A stretch of DNA of 64,000 bases from Chaetoderma sp. LZ-2023a (Eukaryota > Mollusca > Caudofoveata > Chaetodermatida > Chaetodermatidae), in the NCBI GenBank assembly GCA_034401795.1, contig CM067372.1:14545070-14609069 (forward strand). The letters run 5' to 3'. Below the pieces are notes generated by a model, which was not told the DNA's origin, did not search any database, and saw only the letters and a list, made by a program, of their open reading frames with translations. Shown here piece by piece: positions 1 to 11,010 of the stretch (its first letter is position 1; each line of letters begins with the position of its first letter). Both the position numbers and the translations under genes were made by a program.

Positions 1-37
1 GCCAAGATGCCTAATTTAAAACACATCGTGCAACATA

Positions 38-298
38 GTGCCGTTCTATCGGATGGTAGTGCAACAGCACTGGCTAATGTTTGGATACATTCTTCGAATG
101 CCAGAGAATACGCCTGATCTGAAAGTATTGACATTTTCAGTACAGCTGTGCAGCGCACCTCATGACACCAACACACCTAATGTTTTGCGATCAAATCTAA
201 AATGTAATCTAACACTACTAACGATGGAAAAGAACCTGAAAGAGAATAGGATGTTCGCAACGGACAAGACTCAGCGGGGACGGTTGACGACGACTTGA
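38..298 (+). pseudogene. Relic of a LINE reverse transcriptase C-terminus
   Basis: An 86-codon open stretch ends at a TGA. It reads like the extreme C-terminal tail that follows the reverse transcriptase of many animal non-LTR elements: a W-x-MFGYILRMPENTP block (about residues 13-26) matches the common 'W..FGH.LRM..N.P' motif, and the end (ATDKTQRGRLTT) resembles the usual 'A.DR..WR.LT' ending. The catalytic domain is not in the window; it would lie upstream, before base 1 or degraded. The ATG is simply the first in frame, so the true fragment probably continues to the left. The middle (residues 35-60) has lost the usual basic 'GR.R..L' segment, which suggests decay. The assignment rests on motif memory, not on an alignment, so a chance ORF remains possible. 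Confidence 0.5.
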
Positions 299-760
299 CC
301 GGCAGCTGAGAGCAGTTTATACTTCTTTCATCTACAGAAAACAGTCACTCGTCAACATTTGGCTACTAACACTTGTGCGAGTTCTTCTGCTATTTCCTGA
401 TAGATGTACCAAGCTTCCAGTCCTGTTGATTTATGTAATATCTGAATAGGTTTATCATGGCACGTTTAGTGTATCATTAACACGCTCTCGCGACGTCTGT
501 AGAAGTGGCATTTCTTCAATTGCGTCTTAGACCGGCGTAATAAGTTATTTTAAATTTCTTACGGTGGATTGTAAAGCGTTGTCTTTCATAACACGTGACG
601 ATCGTAGGCTTGAATGGAGGGATCCGATCTGTTACTCGAGTATAAGCGTCATACCCAATTGCAACACATGTAGTCAAATTTCATAATACATATGCTTCGT
701 CATGAACATTAAAAAGTCAGCCATTTGTCCGAATTGTAGGCCTAGGTCTTTTCTACTCCA
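299..760. other. Unique sequence without recognised features
   Basis: AT-rich non-repetitive DNA. I see no convincing ORF, RNA gene or repeat. Confidence 0.6.
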
Positions 761-761
761 T

Positions 762-902
762 AGGCAACATCAGCAACCAGGTCAAATTGGTTTCAAAATA
801 TTCAACAGTTTACATGTATAATTCCCCGAAAATTGTGATTCTGGGAATTCAGGATTCAAAGTATATAAATTAGCCCCAACACGCAGTAAAGGGGGGGGGG
901 GG
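762..902 (+). repeat. Dispersed repeat copy, ending in a G12 run
   Basis: This carries the core AGGTCAAATTGGTTTCAAA followed by ATATTCAACAG, which recurs in both orientations at about 1570-1616 (minus), 27110-27150 (plus), 31690-31740 (minus), 51540-51620 (both) and 58838-58890 (plus). Downstream it shares a 'CCCCAACACG' stretch with the 58.9 kb copy. A run of twelve G lies at 891-902. It is probably an old short interspersed element. No tRNA-like promoter or coding capacity is visible, so I cannot assign a class. Confidence 0.55.
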
Positions 903-1439
903 CAGAGTTTAGGTAGAAATGGGAGTGGCATGGCTAGAAATGGGTCTCTCTATTCTTAGTCCGGAATTCTCCAAACACCATTTATAATGAGACCCATGTA
1001 TGGGGCAATCTAGTAACTGACGATTCGCCTGTAATGCCAGGTTACGCGCATACATCCATCCTAATAACATATCGCAATCTACACGGGGAACATTCCCCGA
1101 GAATGGCAGATAGATCGGCAGCTAGGTAGAAAGTGCCATGAATACGTTGCTGGATAATAGATAATGATGAAAACCGTTTCATAAATATGATAAATCATTG
1201 TTTTAAAATGAATATATCTGTTGAAGAAGCGTAGCAACTATAAGGATCTTGCAGATGTCGTTGCTTCCCCTGAATACACCATTTATAGCTCAGTAAGAAT
1301 TTCTTGCCAAATATAAATTTATTTCTCTATAACTAAAATGGTGAAACTGTATTCATGGTCATTGCATCGTGTTTCTCACCCAGTAGAGATGTCAAAGAAT
1401 CAGATAGAGATGACGTAAATTCGAGCAATCCCCGAGTAA
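903..1439. other. Unique sequence without recognised features
   Basis: AT-rich DNA with no gene-like ORF. It lies between two copies of the dispersed repeat and, given the exon at 1713, is probably intronic. Confidence 0.5.
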
Positions 1440-1616
1440 ACTTGATATGTGTTTCCGGGGCTAATTCATGAATCAATCATCTCGCTCAATCATATGAAGT
1501 CATAATCAACTACACGGCTTAATAGTTCGACACGTTGTACGAATTGTATGTTTTTGTTATTTAAGAAACATGCTGTTAAATATTTTGAAACTAATTTCAC
1601 TGGGCATTGTTGCTGC
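1440..1616 (-). repeat. Dispersed repeat copy, reverse orientation
   Basis: Read on the minus strand, 1570-1616 gives the core 'CCCAGTGAAATTAGTTTCAA' plus 'AATATTTAACAG'. The left part (about 1455-1480) matches the 'GGGGCTAATTC' region of the other copies. The element is followed directly by the CA/CG tract at 1618-1678, as other copies of this family sit next to GT-rich simple repeats. Confidence 0.5.
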
Positions 1617-1617
1617 A

Positions 1618-1678
1618 CGCACACACAACCGCACACACGAACGCACACACACGCACACGCGCGCGCGCACGCGCACTC
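1618..1678. repeat. (CA)n/(CG)n alternating purine-pyrimidine tract
   Basis: About 60 bp of interrupted ACACAC and CGCGCG steps. Alternating purine-pyrimidine DNA of this type can adopt Z-form under supercoiling (known property; not shown here). It ends about 35 bp before the splice acceptor of the Ly6-like exon. Confidence 0.85.
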
Positions 1679-1712
1679 CATTTCTGATGTGCTTGTGGTT
1701 TCTTACCTGCAG

Positions 1713-1963
1713 ATAAAGTGATATATCGGAACTGTCATAACGAAGACATAACGGACTACTGTGAGAACTTGATTATTCATAGCGAGACAGTGCGAGTGTG
1801 TTTCAGCACATGCCAAACAGACGGATGTAATAGTGCTACGCCTGGTGCGCGGATATCTTGGATCAATCTATGCTGTTACACTATCATCGCGAGTCTCATC
1901 GGCATATTCATCTATTATGAAGGACCGCTTAGTGTCTCTTTATCAGTGATTGTACTCAGATAG
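1713..1963 (+). CDS. Terminal exon of a Ly6/quiver-like GPI-anchored protein
   Basis: The exon starts after a good acceptor (pyrimidine-rich TTTCTTACCTGCAG ending at 1712). The first two bases complete a split codon and the frame then runs 82 codons to TAG at 1961-1963. Near the start is YRNC; then come a YC, a VCFSTC pair and the motif TDGCN, the cysteine pattern ending in C-N that marks the C-terminal half of Ly6/uPAR three-finger domains, in particular the quiver/sleepless type. After TDGCN come a short polar spacer (SATPGAR) and a hydrophobic segment (INLCCYTIIASLIGIFIYY), as expected for a GPI-attachment signal, followed by a second weaker hydrophobic tail. Family members are small extracellular membrane-anchored proteins; some modulate channels or receptors. 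Upstream exons (signal peptide and first cysteines) are not seen in the 1.7 kb to the left, so this is a partial gene. The exact paralogue cannot be named. Confidence 0.7.
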
Positions 1964-1983
1964 GCAAGACACAATGTGATAAA

Positions 1984-2158
1984 TTAATATCATCATTGTT
2001 GTCATCACCACCATCGCTATCATCACCTTCATTGTCGTTATTGTCATCGCCATTATCATTGTCACCATCGTCATCTCATATAATCAATGTCGCCATGTTC
2101 GCCATCATCGTCATCATCATTATTATCAGTGTTGGCATCACATTCACTGTTGTCACTA
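1984..2158 (+). repeat. Degenerate (ATC/GTC/ATT)n trinucleotide tract
   Basis: About 175 bp of imperfect CATCAT, TTGTCA and CACCAT triplets directly after the Ly6-like stop codon. It is probably in the 3' UTR or just beyond. No canonical AATAAA is obvious in the next 100 bp. Confidence 0.75.
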
Positions 2159-2239
2159 AATTCTCGTAAATAAGACCGGTGCGACTTTTCCGGTAATATA
2201 TAAAAAAAATATACAAAATCTTTATTTTAATCCATATTG

Positions 2240-2455
2240 TACGGCTTATTACCGTGTATTACCGCTGATGTCACGTGGCTGAAGACCTTCCTGTCTTCTC
2301 CTCAGATGAACTGTAACCAGAAAACATGCGGGTTCTAGCCCCGATCGGGCCAGGTATATGCTGTAGTAACGCTCCAGCAGCGGTGCCAATTTAATCCGTG
2401 AGCCATCGAGAACTATATACAACAACACTCCACCAATCATGTCACATTTAGACAC
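2240..2455. other. Possible tRNA-related SINE fragment
   Basis: On the plus strand GGTTCTAGCCC at about 2331-2341 resembles an RNA polymerase III B box (consensus GGTTCRANNCC) and is followed by a short CCCGATCGGGCC palindrome. No convincing A box lies at the right distance. This could be a SINE relic or chance. Confidence 0.2.
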
Positions 2456-2541
2456 ATCCCTCGCTCCCTCCCTCCCTCCCTCCGTCCGTCCGTCCGTCCC
2501 TCCCTCCCACCTCCGTCTCTCCCTCCCTCACCCCCCCCCCC

Positions 2542-2598
<57 letters not shown>

Positions 2599-2709
2599 GC
2601 TCTCTCTCCTTCCCTCCTTCCATTTTCTCTCTCTCTCTCTCTCCCTCCCTTCCCTCTCTCTCTCTCTCTCCTGCTCTCCCTCCCTCCCTCCCTCCCTCCC
2701 TCCCTCCCT
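2456..2709 (+). repeat. Polypyrimidine tract: (CCCT)n, (CCGT)n and (CT)n
   Basis: About 250 bp that are almost entirely C and T on the plus strand, with blocks of CCCT, CCGT and a (CT)n stretch of about 50 bp (2544-2594). Long homopurine-homopyrimidine mirror tracts can form triplex DNA (known property). It abuts the 36-bp satellite without any spacer. Confidence 0.9.
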
Positions 2710-5655
2710 TATGAACAATATGGTAAAGAGTGTACAATAACTCGTTATGGACGATACGGTAATGAGTGTATGATAACTCTTTATGGACAACACAGTAATG
2801 AGTGTACGATAGCTCTTTATGAACAATACAGTAATGAGTGAATGATAACTCTTTATGAACAACACAGCAATGAGTGTATGATAACCCTTTATGAACAATA
2901 CAGTAATGAGTGTATGATAATTCTTTATGAACAATACAGTAATGGGTGTATGATAACTCTTTATGAACAATACAGTAAAGATTGTATGATAGCTCTTTAT
3001 GAACAATACAGTAATGAGTGAATGATAACACTTTATGAACAACACAGCAATGAGTGTATGATAACCCTTTATGAACAATACAGTAATGAGTGTATGATAA
3101 TTCTTTATGAACAATACAGTAATGGGTGTATGATAACTCTTTATGAACAATACAGTAAAGATTGTATGATAACTCTTTATGGACAATACGGTAATGAGTG
3201 TATGATAACTCTTTATGAACAACACGATAATGAGTGAACGACAACTCATTATGAGCAATACGGTAATGAGTGTACGATAATTCTTTATGGACAATACGGT
3301 AATGAGTGTATGATGATTTATCTTGCTGAACAATACAGTAATATGTGTACGATAACTCTTTTTGAACAATACTATAGTGAGTGTATGATAACTCTTTATG
3401 AACAACACGGTAATGCGTGGACGATAACTCTTTATGAGCAATACAGTAATGAGTGTATGCTAACTCTTTATAAACAATACAGTAATGAGTGTATGATAAC
3501 TCTTTATAAACAATACAGTATTGAGTGTATGATACCACCTTATGGATAATACAGTAATGAGTGTATGATAAGTCTTTATGAACAATACAGTAATGAGTGT
3601 ATGATAACTCTTTATGAACAACACAGTAATGAGTGTATGATAACTCTTTATGAACAACACAGTAATGAGTGTATGATAACTCTTTATGAACAACACAGTA
3701 ATGAGTGTATGATAACTCTTTATGGACAATACTGAAATGAGTGTATGACAACTCTTTATGAACAATACAGTAATGAGTGTACGATAGCTCTTTATGAACA
3801 ATACAGTAATGAGTGTATGATAGCTCTTTATGAGCAACACAGTAATGAATGAATGATAACTGTCTATGAACAATACAGTAATGAGTGTACGATAACTGTT
3901 TATGAACAATGCAGTAATGAGTGTATGATAACTCTTTATGAACAACACGGTAATGCGTGGACGATAACTCTTTATGAGCAATACGGTAATGAGTGTATGC
4001 TAACTCTTTATAAACAATACAGTAATGAGTGCATGATAACTCTATATGAACAATACAGTACTGAGTGTATGCTAACTCTTTATAAACAATACAGTATTGA
4101 GTGTATGATACCACTTTATGGATAATACAGTAATGCGTGTATGATACCACCTTATGGATAATACAGTAATGAGTGTATGATAACTCTTTAGGACCAATAC
4201 GATAATGAATGTATGATAATGTATCTAACTGAAGAATACGGTAGTTAGTGTACGATAACTGTGTATGAACAATACAGTAATGAGTGTACGATAACTGTCT
4301 ATGAACAATACCGTAATGAGTGTACGATAACTGTTTATGAACAATGCAGTAATGAGTGTATGATAACTCTTTATGGACAATACTGAAATGAGTGGATGAT
4401 AACTCTTTATGAACAATACAGTAATGAGTGTACGATAGCTCTTTATGAACAATACAGTAATAAGTGTATGATAACTGTCTATGAACAATACAGTAATGAG
4501 TGTACGATAACTGTTTATGAACAATGCAGTAATGAGTGTATGATAACTCTTTATGAACAACACAGTAATGAATGTATGATAACTCTTTATGAACAATACA
4601 GTAATGAGCGCATGATAACTCTTTATGAACAAAACAGTAATGAGTGTATGATAACTCTTTATGATCAACACAGTAATGAGTGTATGATAACTCTTTATGA
4701 ACAGTACAGTAATGAGTGTATGATAACTCTTTATCAACAACACAGTGATGAGTGTATGATAACTCTTTATGAACAACACATTAATGAGTGTACGATAGCT
4801 CTTCATGAACAATACAGTAATGAGTGTACGATAACTCTTTATGAACAATACAGTAATGTGTGTACCATAACTCTTTATGAACAATACAGTAATGAGTCTA
4901 TGATAACTCTTTATGAACAACACAGTAATGAGTGTATGATAACTCCTTATGAACAATACAGTAATGAGTGTATGATAACTCTTTATGGACAATACGCAAA
5001 TGAGTACATGATAACCCTTTATGAACAACACAGCAATGAGTGTATGATAACTCTTTATGAACAATACAGTAATGAGTGTATGATAACTCCTTATGAACAA
5101 TACAGTAATGAGTGTATGATAACTCTTTATGGAAAATACGGAAATGAGTACATGATAACCCTTTATGAACAACACAGCAATGAGTGTATGATAACTCTTT
5201 ATGAACAATACAGTAATGAGTGTATGATAACTCTTTATGAACAATACAGTAATGAGTGTACAATAGCTCTTTATGAACAACACAGTAACGAGTGAACGAT
5301 AACTCTTTATGAACAATACAGTGATGAGTGTATGCTAAATCTTTATGAAAAATACAGTAATGAGTGTATGATACCACTTTATTAACAACACAGTAATGAG
5401 TCTATGATAACTCTTTATGACCAATACGATAATGAGTGCTTGATAATGTATCTAACTGAAGAATACGGTAGTGAGTATATGATAACTCTTTATGAACAAT
5501 ACAGCAATGAGTGTATGATAACTCTTTATGAACAACACAGTAATGAGTGTATGATAACTCTTTATGAACAATACAGTAATGAGTGTACGATAACTCTTTA
5601 TGAACAATACAGTAATGAGTGTATGATAACTCTTTATGAACAACACAGTAATGAG

Positions 5656-5808
5656 TGTATGGTACCTCTTTCTGGACAATTCGGAAATGAGTATAACACT
5701 TTATGAACAATACGGTAATGAGTGTATGATAACTAATGGAGAATACTGTAATGAGTGTATGATAACTCTTTATGAACAATACAGTAATGAGTACAATACA
5801 GTAATGAG
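5656..5808. repeat. Example of the 153-bp module with three truncated monomers
   Basis: Successive units are 36 bp (variant with GGTACCTCTTTCTGGACAAT, 5656-5691), 31 bp (5692-5722), 33 bp with CTAATGGAGAATACTG (5723-5755), 36 bp (5756-5791) and 17 bp (5792-5808). The three short units total 81 bp, so the net frame is unchanged. The same or a closely related series recurs many times, for example near 5884, 7350, 9150, 11605, 14030, 15380, 15860, 18865 and 25470. Confidence 0.85.
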
Positions 5809-8800
5809 TGTATGATAACTCTTTATGAACAACACAGTAATGAGTGTATGATAACACTTTATGAACAATACAGTAATGAGTGTATGGTACCTCTTTCTGG
5901 ACAATTCGGAAATGAGTATAACACTTTATGAACAATACGGTAATGAGTGTATGATAACTAATGGAGAATACTGTAATGAGTGTATGATAACTCTTTATGA
6001 ACAATACAGTAATGAGTACAATACAGTAATGAGTGTATGATAACTCTTTATGAACAATACAGCAATGAGTGTATGATAGCTCTTTATGAACAATACAGTA
6101 ATGGGTGTATGATAACTCTTTACGAACAACACAGTATTGAGTGTATGATAACCCTTTATGAACAATACAGTATTGAGTGTACGATAACTCTTCATGTACA
6201 ACACAATAATGAGTGCATGATAACTCTTTATGAACAACACAGTAATGAGTGCATGATAACTCTTTATGAACAATACAGTAATGAGTGTATGATAACGCTT
6301 TATGAACAATACAGTAATGGGTGCATGATAACTCTTTATGAACAACACAGTAATGAGTGTATGATAACTCTTTATGAACAATACAGTAATGAGTGTACGA
6401 TAACTCTTTATGAACAATACGGTAATGAGTATAATACAGCAATGAGTGTATGATACTCTTTATGAACAACACAGTAATGAGTGTATGATAACTCATTATG
6501 AACAATACAGTAATGACTGTATGATAACTCTTTATGAACAATACAGTAATGAGTGCATGATAACTCTTTATGAACAACACAGTAATGAGTGTATGATAAC
6601 TCTTTATGAACAATACAGTAATGAGTGTATGATAACTCTTTATGAACAATACAGTAATGAGTGCATGATAACTCCTTATGAACAACACAGTAATGAGTGT
6701 ATGATAACTATTTATGTTCAACACAGTAATGAGTGTATGATAACTCTTTATGAACAATACAGTAATGAGTGTATGAAAACTCTTTATGAACAAAACAGTA
6801 ATGTGTGTATGAGAGCTCTTTATAACAATACAGTAATGAGTGTAAGATAACTCTTTATGAACAATACAGTAATGAGTGTATGATAACTCTTAATGAACAA
6901 CACAGTAATGAGTGTATAATAACTCTTTATGGACAATACAGTAATGAGTGTACAATAGCTCTTTATGAACAGCACAGTACTGAGTGTACGATAACTCTTT
7001 ATGAACAATACAGTGATGAGTGAATGCTAAATCTTTATGAATAATACAGTAATGAGTGTATGATACCACTTTAGGAACAACACAGTAATGAGTCTATGAT
7101 AACTCTTTATGACCAATACGATAATGAGTGCTTGATAATGTATCTAACTGGAGAATACGGTAGTGAGTGTATGATAACTCTTTATGAACAATACAGCAAT
7201 GAGTGTATGATAACTCTTTATGAACAACACAGTAATGAGTGTATGATAACTCTTTATGAACAATGCAGTGATGAGTGTACGATAACTCTTTATGAACAAT
7301 ACAGTAATGAGTGTATGATAACTCTTTATGAACAACACAGTAATGAGTGTATGGTACCTCTTTCTGGACAATTCGGAAATGAGTATAACACTTTATGAAC
7401 AATACGGTCATGAGTGTATGATAACTAATGGAGAATACTGTAATGAGTGTATGATAACTCTTTATGAACAATACAGTAATGAGTACAATACAGTAATGAG
7501 TGTATGATAACTCTTTATGAACAATACAGCAATGAGTGTATGAAAACTCTTTATGAACAACACAGTAATGAGTGTATGATAACTCTTTATGAACAATACA
7601 GTAATGAGTGTACGATAACTCTTCATGAACCATACAGTAATGAGTGTATGATAACTCTTTCTGGACAAATCGGAAATGAGTATAACACTTTATGAACAAT
7701 ACGGTAATGAGTGTATGATAACTAATGGACAATACGGAAATGAGTGTACGATACCTCTTTATGAACAATACAGTAATGAGTGTACGATAACTCTTTTTGA
7801 ACAATACAGTATTGAGTGTATGATAACTCTTTATGAACAACACAGTAATGAGTGTATGGTACCTCTTTCTGGACAAATCGGAAATGAGTATAACACTTTA
7901 TGAACAATACGATAATGAGTGTATGATAACTAATGGAGAATACTGTAATGAGTGTATGATAACTCTTTATGAACAATATAGTAATGAGTACAATACAGTA
8001 ATGAGTGTATGATAACTCTTTATGAACAACACAGTAATGAGTGTATGATAACTCTTTATGAACAACACAGTAATGAGTGTATGATAACTAATGGAGAATA
8101 CTGTAATGAGTGTATGATAACTCTTTATGAACAATACAGTAATGAGTACAACACAGTGATGATTGTATGATACCTCTATGAACAATACAGTAATGAGTGC
8201 ATGATAACGCTTCATGAACAATATAGTAATGAGTGCATGATAACTCTTTATGAACAACACAGTGATGAGTGTATGATAACTCTTTATGAACAATACAGTA
8301 ATGAGTGTACGATAACTCTTTATGAACAATACAGTAATGAGTACAATACAGCAATGAGTGTATGAAAACTCTTTATGAACAACACAGTAATGAGTGTATG
8401 ATAACTCTTTATGAACAATACAGTAATGACTGTATGATAACTCTTTATGAACAATACAGTAATGAGTGCATGATACCTCCTTATGAACAACACAGTAATG
8501 AGTGTATGATAACGATTTATGTTCAACACAGTAATGAGTGTATGATAACTCTTTATGAACAATACAGTAATGAGTGTATGAAAACTCTTTATGAACAATA
8601 CAGTAATGTGTGTATGATAGCTCTTTATAACAATACAGTAATGAGTGTAAGATAACTCTTTATGAACAATACAGTAATGAGTGTATGATAACTCTTAATG
8701 AACAACACAGTAATGAGTGTATAATAACTCTTTATGGACAATACAGTAATGAGTGTACAATAGCTCTTTATGAACAGCACAGTACTGAGTGTACGCTAAC

Positions 8801-9739
8801 TCTTTATGAACAATACAGTGATGAGTGAATGTTAATCTTTATGAATAATACAGTAATGAGTGTATGATACCACTTTATGAACAACACAGTAATGAGTCTA
8901 TGATAACTCTTTATGACCAATACGATAATGAGTGCTTGATAATGTATCTAACTGGAGAATACGGTAGTGAGTGTATGATAACTGTTTATGAACAATACAG
9001 CATTGAGTGTATGATAACTCTTTATGAACAACACAGTAATGAGTGTATGATAACTCTTTATGGACAATGCAGTGATGAGTGTACGATAACTCTTTATGAA
9101 CAATACAGTAATGAGTGTATGATAACTCTTTATGAACAACACAGTAATGAGTGTATGGTACCTCTTTCTGGACAATTCGGAAATGAGTATAACACTTTAT
9201 GAACAATACGGTCATGAGTGTATGATAACTAATGGAGAATACTGTAATGAGTGTATGATAACTCTTTATGAACAATACAGTAATGAGTACAATACAGTAA
9301 TGAGTGTATGATAACTCTTTATGAACAATACAGCAATGAGTGTATGAAAACTCTTTATGAACAACACAGTAATGAGTGTATGATAACTCTTTATGAACAA
9401 TACAGTAATGAGTGTACGATAACTCTTCATGAACCATACAGTAATGGGTGTATGATAACTCTTCATGGACAATACGGAAATGAGCGCATGATAACTCTTT
9501 ATGAACAATACAGTAATGAGTGTACGATACCTCTTTATGAACAATACAGTAATGAGTGTACGATAACTCTTTATGAACAATACAGTATTGAGTGTATGAT
9601 AACTCTTTATGAACAACACAGTAATGAATGTATGGTACCTCTTTCTGGACAAATCGGAAATGAGTATAACACTTCATGAACAATACGGTAATGAGTGTAT
9701 GATAACTAATGGAGAATACTGTAATGAGTGTATGATAAC

Positions 9740-11010
9740 TCTTTATGAACAATATAGTAATGAGTACAATACATTAATGAGTGTATGATAACTCTTTATG
9801 AACAACACAGTAATTAGTACAACACAGTAATGATTGTATGATACCTCTATGAACAATACAGTAATGAGTGCATGATAACGCTTCATGAACAATACAGTAA
9901 TGAGTGCATGATAACTCTTTATGAACAACACAGTGATGAGTGTATGATAAACTCTTTATGAACAATACAGTAATGAGTGTACGATAACTCTTTATGAACA
10001 ATACAGTAATGAGTACAATACAGCAATGAGTGTATGAATACTCTTTATGAACAACACAGTAATGAGTGTATGATAACTCTTTATGAACAATACAGTAATG
10101 ACTGTATGATAACTCTTTATGAACAATACGGTAATGAGTGTATGATAACTAATGGAGAATACTGTAATGAGTGTATGATAACTCTTTATGAACAATATAG
10201 TAATGAGTACAATACATTAATGAGTGTATGATAACTCTTTATGAACAACACAGTAATTAGTACAACACAGTAATGATTGTATGATACCTCTATGAACAAT
10301 ACAGTAATGCGTGCATGATAACGCTTCATGAACAATACAGTAATGAGTGCATGATAACTCTTTATGAACAACACAGTGATGAGTGTATGAAAACTCTTTA
10401 TGAACAATACAGTAATGAGTGTACGATAACTCTTTATGAACAATACAGTAATGAGTACAATACAGCAATGAGTGTATGAATACTCTTTATGAACAACACA
10501 GTAATGAGTGTATGATAACTCTTTATGAACAATACAGTAATGACTGTATGATAACACTTCATGAACAATACGGTAATGAGTGTATGATAACTAATGGAGA
10601 ATACTGTAATGAGTGTATGATAACTCTTTATGAACAATATAGTAATGAGTACAATACATTAATGAGTGTATGATAACTCTTTATGAACAACACAGTAATT
10701 AGTACAACACAGTAATGATTGTATGATACCTCTATGAACAATACAGTAATGAGTGCATGATAACGCTTCATGAACAATACAGTAATGAGTGCATGATAAC
10801 TCTTTATGAACAACACAGTGATGAGTGTATGATAACTCTTTATGAACAATACAGTAATGAGTGTACGATAACTCTTTATGAACAATACAGTAATGAGTAC
10901 AATACAGCAATGAGTGTATGAATACTCTTTATGAACAACACAGTAATGAGTGTATGATAACTCTTTATGAACAATACAGTAATGACTGTATGATAACTCT
11001 TTATGAACAA
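9740..11010. repeat. Local triplication with about 442-bp period inside the 36-bp satellite
   Basis: A block containing TACAATACATTAATGAGTGT and the variant AACACAGTAATTAG begins near 9766, 10209 and 10651, spacings of 443 and 442 bp. The three copies are nearly identical, pointing to recent tandem duplication by unequal exchange. Confidence 0.8.
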
